Shown: piece by piece, positions 8,431 to 16,995 of the stretch
Layout: each line of letters starts with the position of its first letter
How positions within the stretch are numbered: the stretch's first letter is position 1
NCBI RefSeq assembly: GCF_020686945.1
Contig: NZ_JAJEPR010000012.1
Span: 1-64,000 of the forward strand
Direction: 5' to 3'
Length of the DNA: 64,000 bases
From: Limivivens faecihominis
GTDB taxonomy: Bacteria > Bacillota > Clostridia > Lachnospirales > Lachnospiraceae
Position numbers and translations under genes: made by a program
The notes under the pieces: generated by a model
Database searches by the model: none
What the model saw: only the letters and a program-made list of their open reading frames with translations
What the model was told of the DNA's origin: nothing

Positions 8431-8637
8431 CAGCCCCCACCAGAAAGTCCGATCCGCGCTGACATGTGGAGGAGGCGGAGAAATTCTTATGCTGCGATGA
8501 GCTGCGTTATGAGAGAAAATCCATTGTTTGAGCGAAGCGAGTTATGGATTTTCTCTCATGTTTTTAGCAGCGAACCGCAGCATTAGTATTTCCCGCCGAC
8601 GCAACTGCAGCCGGAGCGGACTTTCCGGCGGGGGCGT
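8431..8637. repeat. Near-palindromic intergenic repeat, copy 2 (inverted relative to copy 1)
   Basis: Reads as the reverse complement of copy 1 with scattered changes: the core ATGAGAGAAAATCCAT (8509-8524) pairs perfectly with 8544-8559, the loop is GAGCGAAGCGAG, and the outer arms near 8431-8451 and 8617-8636 pair (CAGAAAGTCCG with CGGACTTTCCG). Substitutions in the core stem are matched on both arms compared with copy 1, so pairing is preserved while the sequence drifts. Confidence 0.75.
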
Positions 8638-8728
8638 CCTGTCCACCACATCTTTTAAACCTTTAATGGGCGTCCCGCTTTATCAATCTTTCACCCGCAC
8701 ATTTTACTCCCCCAAAAACTTCCCCAAT

Positions 8729-8787
8729 CGTAGAAAAATCCACTGTGAGCAATAGTTTTTCCTATTGCAACAGTGGATTTTTCTACG
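8729..8787. promoter_or_regulatory. Long hairpin upstream of the kinase/regulator operon
   Basis: CGTAGAAAAATCCACTGT (8729-8746) is perfectly complementary to 8770-8787, and an inner GCAATAG/CTATTGC pair extends the stem. The left arm contains GTAGAAAAATCCACTGTG, which resembles the half-sites at 15044 and 16903, so this may be a regulator site, a transcript hairpin, or both. It lies 57 bases before the kinase start. Nothing else supportable was seen between 8638 and 8844. Confidence 0.55.
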
Positions 8788-8844
8788 TTAAGATGTATAT
8801 GACAATTCAGAACTAAAAAAAGGGAAAGAAAACAGGAGCACAGG

Positions 8845-10632
8845 ATGAAAGGAAAAGGCATACATTCAAGATCAATCTTCGTACAACTACTGGTATTTTC
8901 ACTGCTTGCCAGTCTGGTTCCGACCCTGCTCATCAGTATATTTTTGTTTTATAAGCTGGATCGCACCGCACAGGCGGAGGTACAGGATTACCATGATCAG
9001 ATTACTTCTCAGTATATGAAAAACATAGAAGAAAAATTGCAGCAGTACCGAAACAGCCTGGAAGTGATCGCGAATAATACGGTGATTTTAAGTACACTGA
9101 CAGATGAAACGCTAAACCCCTACGACAAAGGAGAACTGGTCAGCAAAGAAGTGAATAACTCTCTTTTGCTGGAGAAACAAAGCGAAGTGAGAAACTGCAT
9201 GATCTATTCCAGCGTGCAGGATTGTAAAATATATGGCAGGCGTGCATCCATGATGCAGCAGGCGAGCAGAGAAGTGTGGTATCTGCAGGAAAGGGCAATG
9301 AAAGACGACTGCTTTTCCTACTTTGCCTTAAAAGATTCGGAACCGATTCTGTCTCTGGTGAAAGATATCGAAGAGCTGGATACCGAACATCTGAGCCGCT
9401 CACAGCTGGGAATCATTAAACTGGATGTAGCGATGAAACGCCTGTTTGTACCGGCGGCGACCGACAGTGAAGAAAATGCCACTTACGATGTCATCGTCTA
9501 TAAAAATGAGGGAGAAGATGCAAAAATCCTCTATCAGACCCTGAAAGAGAATGGAAGCGAGATCTTAAAAAAATACTGGTCTGATACAGCAAAGGAAGAA
9601 ACTGGTGCAAATTCCGAGGGACTGATTGATACCTATACGGTGGCTGGTCAGACCCTGGAGGATTATGGACTGAATCTGCTGTTTTTATTTGATAATCAGG
9701 ATTCACTGGAGAAACGGGCGGAGATCATAGAGACGATTCTTCCGTTGCTGCTTCTTCTGATGATAGCCGTCACCGGGGTGATTTACTGGTACAGCAAAGA
9801 TTTCTCCTCCCGGGTGGAACTTCTGGTGAAAAAATTCCGCCGTGCGGAGACCGGCGATCTGTCAGTGAGCGAAAAAATCAGTGGAACCGATGAGATTGCA
9901 GTGCTGGATCAGCAGTTTAACCGGATGCTTGGCAAACTCGATCAGCTGATCAAGACCAGCTATGTTCAGAAACTGGAAAATAAAGAGGCACAGCTGAAAA
10001 ATCTGCAGCTCCAGATCAATCCCCATTTTCTGTATAACACGCTGGAAACCATCAGTTCCATTGCGGCGGTGAAGCAGGTGTTTGTCGTGTGTGATATCTG
10101 TGGAAAACTGGGGGAGATCTTCCGGTACAGTCTGGGAAAAGATTACGGAGAGCTGGTTCCGCTGGAACAGGAAATGACCCATATTAAAAACTATATGTTT
10201 ATTCAGAAGATTCGTTACGGGGACCGCCTGCAGGTATTTTACAACATCGATGTGGATGCGGCCCATGTCTATATTCCAAGGTTTATCCTGCAGCCGATTG
10301 TGGAAAATGCGATTTCCCATGGACTGAGCAACCTGACCAGTGTCGGAACGCTGGAAGTCTCTGCCTTTGAAAAAAAAGACCGGCTGTATATTGAGATTGA
10401 GGACGACGGGGAAGGCATGGTTCGGGAAAAAGTGGCCGAAATCACACGTTTTATCAATACCGCAAAACCGGTGGAGGGAAAGAAAAATATAGGGATCCGT
10501 AACGTCAACCAGAGAATCAAACTGGCTTATGGAGAAGCATATGGAATTACCATCAGGAGCGCTCCATATCAGGGAAGCCGCTTTACGATCCAATTGCCAA
10601 TCATGAGGAAAGGAGAAGAAGATGAGACATAA
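8845..10632 (+). CDS. YesM-family sensor histidine kinase
   Basis: A 595-residue membrane kinase. A transmembrane helix near residues 13-36, an extracellular sensor of about 255 residues, a second helix near 296-315, a HAMP linker, the YesM-type phospho-acceptor motif QINPHFLYNTLE with His394, the N-box ENAISHG (about 487) and a C-terminal GHKL ATPase with DDGEGM and NIGIRNV. This subfamily usually senses extracellular sugars or glycan fragments, sometimes with a binding protein. Its end overlaps the response regulator by 11 bases, so the two are coupled. Genes downstream for glycan uptake are the probable targets. Confidence 0.88.
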   Translation: MKGKGIHSRSIFVQLLVFSLLASLVPTLLISIFLFYKLDRTAQAEVQDYHDQITSQYMKNIEEKLQQYRNSLEVIANNTVILSTLTDETLNPYDKGELVSKEVNNSLLLEKQSEVRNCMIYSSVQDCKIYGRRASMMQQASREVWYLQERAMKDDCFSYFALKDSEPILSLVKDIEELDTEHLSRSQLGIIKLDVAMKRLFVPAATDSEENATYDVIVYKNEGEDAKILYQTLKENGSEILKKYWSDTAKEETGANSEGLIDTYTVAGQTLEDYGLNLLFLFDNQDSLEKRAEIIETILPLLLLLMIAVTGVIYWYSKDFSSRVELLVKKFRRAETGDLSVSEKISGTDEIAVLDQQFNRMLGKLDQLIKTSYVQKLENKEAQLKNLQLQINPHFLYNTLETISSIAAVKQVFVVCDICGKLGEIFRYSLGKDYGELVPLEQEMTHIKNYMFIQKIRYGDRLQVFYNIDVDAAHVYIPRFILQPIVENAISHGLSNLTSVGTLEVSAFEKKDRLYIEIEDDGEGMVREKVAEITRFINTAKPVEGKKNIGIRNVNQRIKLAYGEAYGITIRSAPYQGSRFTIQLPIMRKGEEDET

Positions 10633-12241
10633 TATACTGATTGTGGATGACGAACAGCTGATTCGCCAGGGCTTACGGGCGCGAATCGAGTATCTGGGAA
10701 TTGATGTGGATGAGATTTTTGAGGCGGAAAATGGTCTGATGGCATTGAGGCTCCAGGAGGAGCATCCGATTGATGTGGTGATCACAGATATCCGTATGCC
10801 GGATATGGACGGTCTGGAACTGATTCAGGAGATGCAGAAGAAAAACAATCAGATAAAATTTGTCGTACTCAGCGGCTATGCGGAGTTCAGCTATGCGGAG
10901 ACGGCAATCCGGCTGGGCGTAAAGGCGTATCTGTTGAAACCGGTCTCCAACGATGATTTGAAGGCGGCCTTTGATAAGGCCTACAAAGAGATGGAACAGA
11001 CGGCAAGCGTTCGCCAGGAAGTACAGATGAAAAAGCGAATGGATCGGGAAAAACAGGTTTATCAGCAGGAGAAGGCGCTGAATGCACTCTTTTCCAGCCA
11101 GGAAGCCGGTGCAGTTACAAGGGAGCAGCTCTGCAAGCTCTGTGGATATGATGAAAAAATGTGGGCAGGGGGTGCAGAATCGGTACTTTATCTGGCGATT
11201 CTGCACATCAACAAGGAAAGCTTTGAACATCAGAGATTTCGGCCGGTGGATCATGAACTGGTACGTTTTATGATTCGGAATATTTTTGAAGAGATCCAGG
11301 CACCATGTGAGAAGCTTCTGGTAAACAGTTTGTCAGATACGAGACAGATGTATGGTATTTTCATAGGAGATGATAAGAAAAAACTGCGGATGGAAGTGGA
11401 ACGGATCTATCTGAGGATGCGCTCGGTGCTGGAAAAGAAAATGGGAATTTACCTGACGATCGGCGTCAGCCGGTGCCGCAGCCAGTTGGAGGGAAAGGAA
11501 ACTTCAGAGGCGAGACAGGCTTTAAAACAGCGAATCATCTATGGAAAAGCCAATATTTATTTTTATGAGGATATCCGGATTCTGGGCGAACAGGAATTCC
11601 CAGTGTCTCAGCTGCATCTGCTGGAACAGTATATTGAGCATAATGAGATCTTCAAGGTGAAAAATCTGGTGCAGGAGATTTTTTCGGAAGAACTGGTGAA
11701 AAAGTATGGCAGCGCCTATCTGCGGATCATGTGGATTCGGATCTTAAATCTTTTGCTGCATCACTATGAGCGGAGAGGAAGAAACGCGGCAGAGATCGAA
11801 AAAATGCTGCAGAATTATAACCTTCTGGATCGGATTCAGTCGCTTCAGGAGATCCGGCAGAAGATCATAGAGATGGTGATGGAGTGTGTATCCACGGAAA
11901 GCGTTGCCGATGCCAACGCCAGAAGCAAGATTCAGATGGCGATTGGTTATATTCAGGAGCATTTTGCGGAAAACCTGACGGTCAATGTTTTGGCGGAGCA
12001 TTATGGAATGAGTCCGAATTATTTTTCCTCGATGTTTAAGAAAGAGATGAGCCGGTCTGCCGTGAATTATATTACGGAACTTCGGATCAATCAGGCGAGA
12101 GAGCTTTTGTACCATTCAGAGCTGAGCGTGGTGGATATTTCAAAAAAAGTGGGATATGAGGACAGCCAGTATTTCTTCCGGGTATTTAAAAAGTATCTGG
12201 GAATGACGCCTCTGCAGTACCGGGAAGAGAGCAGAAAATAG
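10622..12241 (+). CDS. YesN-family response regulator with AraC-type DNA-binding domain
   Basis: 539 residues: an N-terminal receiver (acidic DD at 9-10, phospho-acceptor Asp56 in VITDIRMP, Lys in LLKPVS), a long helical middle region, and a C-terminal AraC double helix-turn-helix (about residues 435-535: NVLAEHYGMSPNYFSSMFKKE and VGYEDSQYFFRVFKKYLGMTPLQYR). It is the cognate regulator of the overlapping kinase gene. AraC-type regulators of this class typically activate from paired half-sites about 21 bp apart; such sites precede the genes at 15153 and 16996. Its start lies inside the kinase coding sequence. Confidence 0.88.
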   Translation: MRHNILIVDDEQLIRQGLRARIEYLGIDVDEIFEAENGLMALRLQEEHPIDVVITDIRMPDMDGLELIQEMQKKNNQIKFVVLSGYAEFSYAETAIRLGVKAYLLKPVSNDDLKAAFDKAYKEMEQTASVRQEVQMKKRMDREKQVYQQEKALNALFSSQEAGAVTREQLCKLCGYDEKMWAGGAESVLYLAILHINKESFEHQRFRPVDHELVRFMIRNIFEEIQAPCEKLLVNSLSDTRQMYGIFIGDDKKKLRMEVERIYLRMRSVLEKKMGIYLTIGVSRCRSQLEGKETSEARQALKQRIIYGKANIYFYEDIRILGEQEFPVSQLHLLEQYIEHNEIFKVKNLVQEIFSEELVKKYGSAYLRIMWIRILNLLLHHYERRGRNAAEIEKMLQNYNLLDRIQSLQEIRQKIIEMVMECVSTESVADANARSKIQMAIGYIQEHFAENLTVNVLAEHYGMSPNYFSSMFKKEMSRSAVNYITELRINQARELLYHSELSVVDISKKVGYEDSQYFFRVFKKYLGMTPLQYREESRK

Positions 12242-12253
12242 AAAGAGGGAAAA

Positions 12254-13501
12254 ATGATGAAACGAATGAGAAGAATTGAAAGTCCGAAGGTCGCACGGCT
12301 GCTGTTTTTGCTGTGCTGGTTTGCTTATTTTACCTCCTATATCGGACGGCTGAATTATTCATCGGCGATGACGGAGATGATTCAGGGGACGATTCTGACG
12401 AAGAGCCAGGCGGGCTTTATCAGCATGGTGTACTTTTTTGCCTATGGAATCGGACAGCTTTGCAACGGGATTCTGGGGGATAAGTTTCACCCGGGAAAGA
12501 TGATTTTTACCGGGCTGGCCATTGCAGCCGGAGCGAATCTCTGTATGGGATTTGCCGGAGGCTTTCAGGTGATGGCAGTTATCTGGGGAATTAACGGATA
12601 TGCACAGGCGATGATCTGGCCGCCGATCATCCGTATCTTTGCGGAGATGGTGAGCAGGGAGCAGAAGATGAAGTTCTGTGTGGACATCGTGTCTTCCCAG
12701 GTACTTGGAACCCTGGCTTCTTATCTGCTGGCCGCCGGCGTGATGTGGCTGATCGGCTGGAGAGCGGTCTTTGGTGCGGCAGCCATCTGTCTGGGCGCGA
12801 TGTCAGTTGTATGGATTATCGGGTTTGGAAAAATTGAAAACTGTGGAAAAGACCCGGAAAGAGATGCGGCAGAGGTGGATAAACGTGGGAAAGACAGCTC
12901 TGTAAAAACGACGGCTGCGGGAAAAACGGCCTGGTTTGGTTCCGGCATCCTGATGGTACTTTTTCCTGTGATTATTCACGGGATGCTGAAGGACGGGGTA
13001 ACAACCTGGGTTCCGACCTATATCACAGAGACCTTTTTTACTTCTCCGGCCTTTTCGATTCTTGTGACGACGGTACTTCCGATTGTCAATCTGAGCGGGG
13101 CCTATGTAGCCCAGTATCTCTATAAAAAATGTAAAAATCAGGAGGCGATGGCAGCTGTCTGTCTGTTCCTGGTTGCCGTGCTGGCACTGACTGGTATCTG
13201 GATTGGAAAGGATGTTTCCATGATTCTGACTGTGGTACTCTTTGCCCTGACAACGGCTTCCATGATGGGAGTCAACACACTGTTTGTCAACCTGTTTCCG
13301 CTTCGCTATGAGGCGATGGGAAAAGTGTCTACGGTATCTGGTTTTATGAACTGTATGGCCTATGTGGGAACGGCAGTCTCTACCTTTACGATCGGTGTGC
13401 TGGTAGAACAGAAAGGCTGGAATGTGACGATCGGAAGCTGGGTAGTGATGACTTTCCTGGCGCTGGTGGTGTGTATGCTTGGAAGAAAGAAATTTTCATA
13501 A
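12254..13501 (+). CDS. MFS transporter of the organophosphate:phosphate antiporter (OPA) family
   Basis: A 415-residue, about 12-helix transporter. The stretch GINGYAQAMIWPPIIRIFAE matches the NGxxQ-x-WPP motif characteristic of GlpT/UhpT-type antiporters, which bring in phosphorylated C3 or C6 compounds in exchange for phosphate. FTSYIGRLNYSSAM in helix 1 also fits this family. It lies 12 bases after the response regulator, probably on the same transcript. A charged cytoplasmic loop lies near residues 190-225. An organophosphate released by the phosphoesterases encoded alongside is a reasonable substrate, but this is inferred from context. Confidence 0.8.
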   Translation: MMKRMRRIESPKVARLLFLLCWFAYFTSYIGRLNYSSAMTEMIQGTILTKSQAGFISMVYFFAYGIGQLCNGILGDKFHPGKMIFTGLAIAAGANLCMGFAGGFQVMAVIWGINGYAQAMIWPPIIRIFAEMVSREQKMKFCVDIVSSQVLGTLASYLLAAGVMWLIGWRAVFGAAAICLGAMSVVWIIGFGKIENCGKDPERDAAEVDKRGKDSSVKTTAAGKTAWFGSGILMVLFPVIIHGMLKDGVTTWVPTYITETFFTSPAFSILVTTVLPIVNLSGAYVAQYLYKKCKNQEAMAAVCLFLVAVLALTGIWIGKDVSMILTVVLFALTTASMMGVNTLFVNLFPLRYEAMGKVSTVSGFMNCMAYVGTAVSTFTIGVLVEQKGWNVTIGSWVVMTFLALVVCMLGRKKFS

Positions 13502-13513
13502 CAAAAGACAAAA

Positions 13514-13550
13514 AGAAAACCCTGACTGGAAAAAACTGGTCAGGGTTTTC
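13514..13550. terminator. Bidirectional terminator between convergent genes
   Basis: AAAACCCTGAC (about 13516-13526) pairs with GTCAGGGTTTT (13539-13549). A-rich and T-rich flanks allow it to serve the transporter gene on the plus strand and the PHP gene on the minus strand. Confidence 0.85.
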
Positions 13551-13559
13551 TGATTTCTG

Positions 13560-14468
13560 TTACAGATGAATCACCGGGCTTGTGCATACCAGGTTTTCGA
13601 TGATGGTTTCTTTTTCAAAAAGCATCGGAATGATGATCCGGTCTTCCTTGAAAGAAGTCAGCGGGATCCGGTCGGATACGCCACAGGTGATGAGCTGATC
13701 TCTGGTGCGGAGGGTGATCTTGTAATCCTCCTCGGGAAGCGGCTCATAACCCGGTTTTCCGGTCTGATGGATGGTGAAAGAGAGGGCTTCTCCGTCGTTA
13801 TGGACTTCCAGCAGAGGGCCTTTGCATACCCAGGTGCGCTGGTGATGAATCGCATCGGAGAGCTCCTGGCAGACGTCGCCCTCCGGTTCTCCCTCAATGT
13901 AGGTGGAATAATGGCCGTGCAGGCTGCTGTTGCCGTGCAGGTCCATGCCGCAGGTAGCAGCGATGTTTTCGCCGGAACGTACCAGGTCTTCCCACAGTTT
14001 GACACCTTTTTCATTGACCTCGTGGAGCGGTTCCGGGTTGTTGAAGATCTCGATGAAATCACAGCAGGAATAATCGGTGATCGTCATCTCGAAACGGCAG
14101 CCCTGGGCGAAGGGCCAGCCGAAGGAATAGGGGTGAGCGACACCCACCAGCGCTCCTTTTTCACGGGCGGCCTGGAAGAGAAGTTCCGGTTTATGCTTGT
14201 TGATGTTTTCCCAGGGCACATACTCGGTCAGGTTCAGGCAGAGAATATGTCCGTAGTAAGTCGTGTATTCCATGCCCGGGATAAAGGCGATGGGCTGCGG
14301 ATGCTCTTTCAGATAGTTCTCAATCTTGTAATGGCCGGAGATGGTGTTGTGATCCGTCAGGGAGAAGGCGTCCACATGGTCAGCCACCATAAAGTCTGTC
14401 AGTTCTTTGCAGGTAAATACCGCATCTGATTCGTTGGTATGATTGTGTAATTCCAGTCTCTTATACAT
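13560..14468 (-). CDS. PHP-domain metal-dependent phosphoesterase
   Basis: 302 residues with PHP-family metal ligands: ELHNHTNESD (His8, His10), SLTDHNTISGH, GMEYTTYYGHIL and VAHPYSFG. About 200 residues form the metal-bound barrel; the rest is a probable beta-rich C-terminal domain. PHP enzymes cleave phosphomonoesters or phosphodiesters with three divalent metals. The ribosome site is GGGGGA before ATG. It is the second gene of a two-gene minus-strand unit that diverges from another PHP gene at 15153. The substrate is unknown; co-location with glycosidases and an organophosphate antiporter suggests a sugar phosphate or phosphodiester. Confidence 0.8.
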   Translation of the reverse strand: MYKRLELHNHTNESDAVFTCKELTDFMVADHVDAFSLTDHNTISGHYKIENYLKEHPQPIAFIPGMEYTTYYGHILCLNLTEYVPWENINKHKPELLFQAAREKGALVGVAHPYSFGWPFAQGCRFEMTITDYSCCDFIEIFNNPEPLHEVNEKGVKLWEDLVRSGENIAATCGMDLHGNSSLHGHYSTYIEGEPEGDVCQELSDAIHHQRTWVCKGPLLEVHNDGEALSFTIHQTGKPGYEPLPEEDYKITLRTRDQLITCGVSDRIPLTSFKEDRIIIPMLFEKETIIENLVCTSPVIHL

Positions 14469-14480
14469 AAAAAATCCCCC

Positions 14481-14951
14481 TTAACGTGCGCGTACCGTCA
14501 GCTGATATTCGGTGTTGTTCAGCAGTACGGAAAATACCAGGATGGTTACTTTTAACACACCCTCGATGTCCGGCTGCGGAATGCAGCCTTCGGTGGCTTC
14601 CGTTGCAGTAAAATGCATATGCCTGGTTGTCAGCTGCCGGTGGATATTGCCGATGAAGGTATCGTTCAGGGTTGCCATGGTGTGAATCTCGGTTTTCATG
14701 CCATGATAGACCGCGTCTTCCCATTCTTCCGGGGTGCAGTCTTCGATTCCATATTCTTTTTTGCAATAGTCGAGCAGGTACTGTTTCAGCTCCGGTGTCA
14801 CATCCTCAGAGCGGAAGTGCTGCGGTGCAAAAGAAAATTCAATATCCAGCTCGTCATACTTCTGATCCAGGCAGACCGTATAGGAAATCTGCCCGATAAA
14901 GTCTTTGCATAATTTTCCCTCTACATGGTAAATTGTTTTCAGTTCAGCCAT
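14481..14951 (-). CDS. Uncharacterised protein encoded with the PHP phosphoesterase
   Basis: 156 residues from the ATG at 14951, chosen because GGAG lies at correct spacing before it; an in-frame ATG 12 bases upstream has no ribosome site. I do not recognise the family. It is soluble, without a signal peptide, acidic at the N terminus (Tyr/Asp/Glu-rich, KYDELDIEFSFAPQHF) and beta-rich toward the end (VLKVTILVFSVLLNNTEYQLTV). It lies 12 bases before the PHP gene on the same strand, so a shared task, perhaps binding the same phosphorylated ligand, is plausible. Confidence 0.65.
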   Translation of the reverse strand: MAELKTIYHVEGKLCKDFIGQISYTVCLDQKYDELDIEFSFAPQHFRSEDVTPELKQYLLDYCKKEYGIEDCTPEEWEDAVYHGMKTEIHTMATLNDTFIGNIHRQLTTRHMHFTATEATEGCIPQPDIEGVLKVTILVFSVLLNNTEYQLTVRAR

Positions 14952-15043
14952 AGTCTTCTCCATTTCCGTATTCTATAGTAAATGCATAATTCTTTTTCAG
15001 AATACGCAGACGAACTGGCAATGTCAATAGTCTGAAGAAAATC

Positions 15044-15107
15044 GTAGAAAAGTCCAGTTATTTTAAAAGTTATGTACATTATAGAGAAAAAACAGATTTG
15101 CTATAAT
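15044..15107 (+). promoter_or_regulatory. Promoter with paired AraC-type half-sites
   Basis: GTAGAAAAGTCCAGTTA (15044-15060) and GTACATTATA (15074-15083) are related half-sites about 22 bases apart. TATAAT (15102-15107) follows, exactly 28 bases after the start of the downstream half-site, the same geometry as at 16932/16960. There is no good -35 box, which fits an activator-dependent promoter for the gene at 15153. The region also lies upstream of the divergent gene at 14951. Confidence 0.6.
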
Positions 15108-15152
15108 GGGGGCAAATACAGTAAAAAACACACGAAAATAAAGGAGAGTCAT

Positions 15153-16070
15153 ATGGAAAAAAGAACCCTTTATAGAGAAGGAACATACAAAAAAGGAAAT
15201 CTTCACACCCACACAACCTGGTCAGACGGGATGCATACGCCCAAAGAGACGGCGGAGCATTACCGCAGCCAGGGCTATGATTTTCTGGCACTGACGGATC
15301 ACTGGGTTTACGGGATTCATCCGGAACTGAACAGGGATGATTTCCTGCTGTTTCCGGGAACGGAGTTGGATATCGAGTTGCCGGGAAGAAAAGATCACCA
15401 TCTTGTGGGTTTTGGTCTGCCGGAGACGAACCGGATTCCGGAACATTATACCTTTGAGGAAGAGCGCAAAAACGGAGTGCTGACAACGGCAGAGCGTATC
15501 ATCGAATATTTTGGGCAGAGAGGAAATGTCACCCTGTACGGCCATCCCTACTGGTCCAAGATCGATTCCACGGATATCAAATATCTGCAGGGCATGATCG
15601 GCATGGAAATCTACAACCACGGTTCTGAATTTTTCGGAAACAATGGCAATTCCGAGACGTATTTTGACCACTTTCTGTTTGTGAAAAATAAGATTTTCTG
15701 CTTTGCCACCGACGATGCCCACGATATCGGGAAACATGATCTGGGCGGCTTTATCATGGTAAAGACGAAAGAATTTACCCACAGAGGTATTCTGGAAGCG
15801 ATCAAAGACGGAAGCTTCTATGCATCCTCCGGACCGCTGTTCCATGATTTCTATGTGGAGGAGGGAGTGGCTCATGTGACCTGCGAGCCCTGCCAGGATA
15901 TTTATTTCCAGACGCCTCACAGGGGAGATCACCTGTTCAGCGATGAGGGAGACCGGCTGACAGAAGGAAGCTTTGCATTAAACGGGGATGAAGAGTATGT
16001 GAGAGTGACGATCAAAAACAGCAGAGGACAGAAGGCCTGGACCCAGCCGATCTGGCTGTGGCTGTTCTGA
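15153..16070 (+). CDS. PHP-domain metal-dependent phosphoesterase
   Basis: 305 residues from the ATG at 15153, which has AAAGGAGAG in front; an upstream in-frame ATG at 15072 falls inside the promoter. Metal-ligand motifs are GNLHTHTTWSDGMH (His18, His20), LALTDHWVYG, a Glu in PGTELDIE, YGHPYW and a C-terminal DDAHD, the full PHP set. It differs clearly from the PHP protein encoded divergently at 13560, so the locus has two phosphoesterases of the superfamily. Cytoplasmic; the substrate is unknown. The EEP phosphatase gene follows after 22 bases and is probably co-transcribed. Confidence 0.82.
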   Translation: MEKRTLYREGTYKKGNLHTHTTWSDGMHTPKETAEHYRSQGYDFLALTDHWVYGIHPELNRDDFLLFPGTELDIELPGRKDHHLVGFGLPETNRIPEHYTFEEERKNGVLTTAERIIEYFGQRGNVTLYGHPYWSKIDSTDIKYLQGMIGMEIYNHGSEFFGNNGNSETYFDHFLFVKNKIFCFATDDAHDIGKHDLGGFIMVKTKEFTHRGILEAIKDGSFYASSGPLFHDFYVEEGVAHVTCEPCQDIYFQTPHRGDHLFSDEGDRLTEGSFALNGDEEYVRVTIKNSRGQKAWTQPIWLWLF

Positions 16071-16092
16071 AGGAAGAAGAGGAGGAAAAAGG

Positions 16093-16878
16093 ATGATAAA
16101 ATTAGTGACCTTTAATATACGGTGTGATTATGACCAGGATGGAGCCAACAGTTTTCGCTTCCGGAAACCTGTGATTTTGAAGAAACTTGCCGAGGAAAAA
16201 CCGGATGTGATCTGTTTTCAGGAAGTGCTTCCCCATGTGGCAGCATGGCTGAAAGAGAACCTGACGGAGTATACTGTAGTCGGTTGCGGAAGAAACGAGA
16301 TCCTGGAAGACGAGCAGATGACCGTCGCTTTTCGTACCGACCGTCTGAACCTGATCAATATGGAAACCTTCTGGCTGTCCCCAACCCCCTATGTGCCGGC
16401 GAGCAGATATGAAGAACAGTCCATCTGCCCCCGGGTGTGTACAGAAGTCGTGCTGGAAGATCTTCAGGAAAAGAAAGTTTTCCGTCTGTGTGATATCCAT
16501 CTGGATCATCTCGGCGTACAGGCCAGAACCCTGGGCCTCTCCCAGATCTTAAAGAAAATGGATGACGCAGTTTTGTTTGCCGGAGCACCGGTGATCCTTG
16601 CCGGTGATTTCAATGCAGAGCCGGACGGGGAAGAATTTGCCGTCATGAGAGAGCGGAAGGATTATGTGAACTATACCGAGGGCATAGGTGTCACCTACCA
16701 TGGCTTCGAACCGGAAGACGAGCAGGAGCGAATCGATTACATCTATATCAGAGAAGCAAAAGAAGGATACCCGGGGCTTACCTGTACCAGCGTAAAGAAA
16801 TGGACCGACCGGGACGGAGAAGTCTGGCTTTCCGATCATTATCCGATCTGCGGGGAACTGGAGTGGACAAATCTATAA
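16093..16878 (+). CDS. Endonuclease/exonuclease/phosphatase-fold hydrolase
   Basis: 261 residues with EEP-superfamily motifs in order: TFNIRCD (Asn8), ICFQEVLPH (catalytic Glu), HLDHLG, AGDFNAEPD (metal-binding Asp/Asn) and a terminal SDHYPI (general-base His). No DNA-binding addition and no signal peptide. In glycan loci such proteins act on small phosphodiesters or phosphomonoesters rather than nucleic acid, and two PHP genes plus an organophosphate antiporter nearby support that. It sits directly downstream of the PHP gene with AGGAGGAAAAAGG before the start. Confidence 0.8.
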   Translation: MIKLVTFNIRCDYDQDGANSFRFRKPVILKKLAEEKPDVICFQEVLPHVAAWLKENLTEYTVVGCGRNEILEDEQMTVAFRTDRLNLINMETFWLSPTPYVPASRYEEQSICPRVCTEVVLEDLQEKKVFRLCDIHLDHLGVQARTLGLSQILKKMDDAVLFAGAPVILAGDFNAEPDGEEFAVMRERKDYVNYTEGIGVTYHGFEPEDEQERIDYIYIREAKEGYPGLTCTSVKKWTDRDGEVWLSDHYPICGELEWTNL

Positions 16879-16902
16879 AAAATAATGGACATTTTTTACA
16901 GC

Positions 16903-16965
16903 GTAGATTTGTCCACTGTGCAAAAAGAAATGTCCATTGTGAAAGAAGAGGCTGTTTTCTATAAT
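16903..16965 (+). promoter_or_regulatory. Activator-type promoter of the oligosaccharide ABC transporter operon
   Basis: Direct repeats GTCCACTGTG (16911-16920) and GTCCATTGTG (16932-16941) are spaced exactly 21 bases, two helical turns. TATAAT (16960-16965) follows with the downstream repeat overlying the -35 position. The upstream repeat extends leftwards to GTAGATTTGTCCA, echoing the sites at 8730 and 15044. A likely binding site for the response regulator encoded at 10622. Confidence 0.65.
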
Positions 16966-16995
16966 GGCTTTATCAAAAAAAGAAGGAGGAAAGCT

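Noticed and set aside
8140..8640. A CRISPR array
   Set aside because: There are only two units, they are inverted rather than direct and lack short regular spacers; they are near-palindromes.
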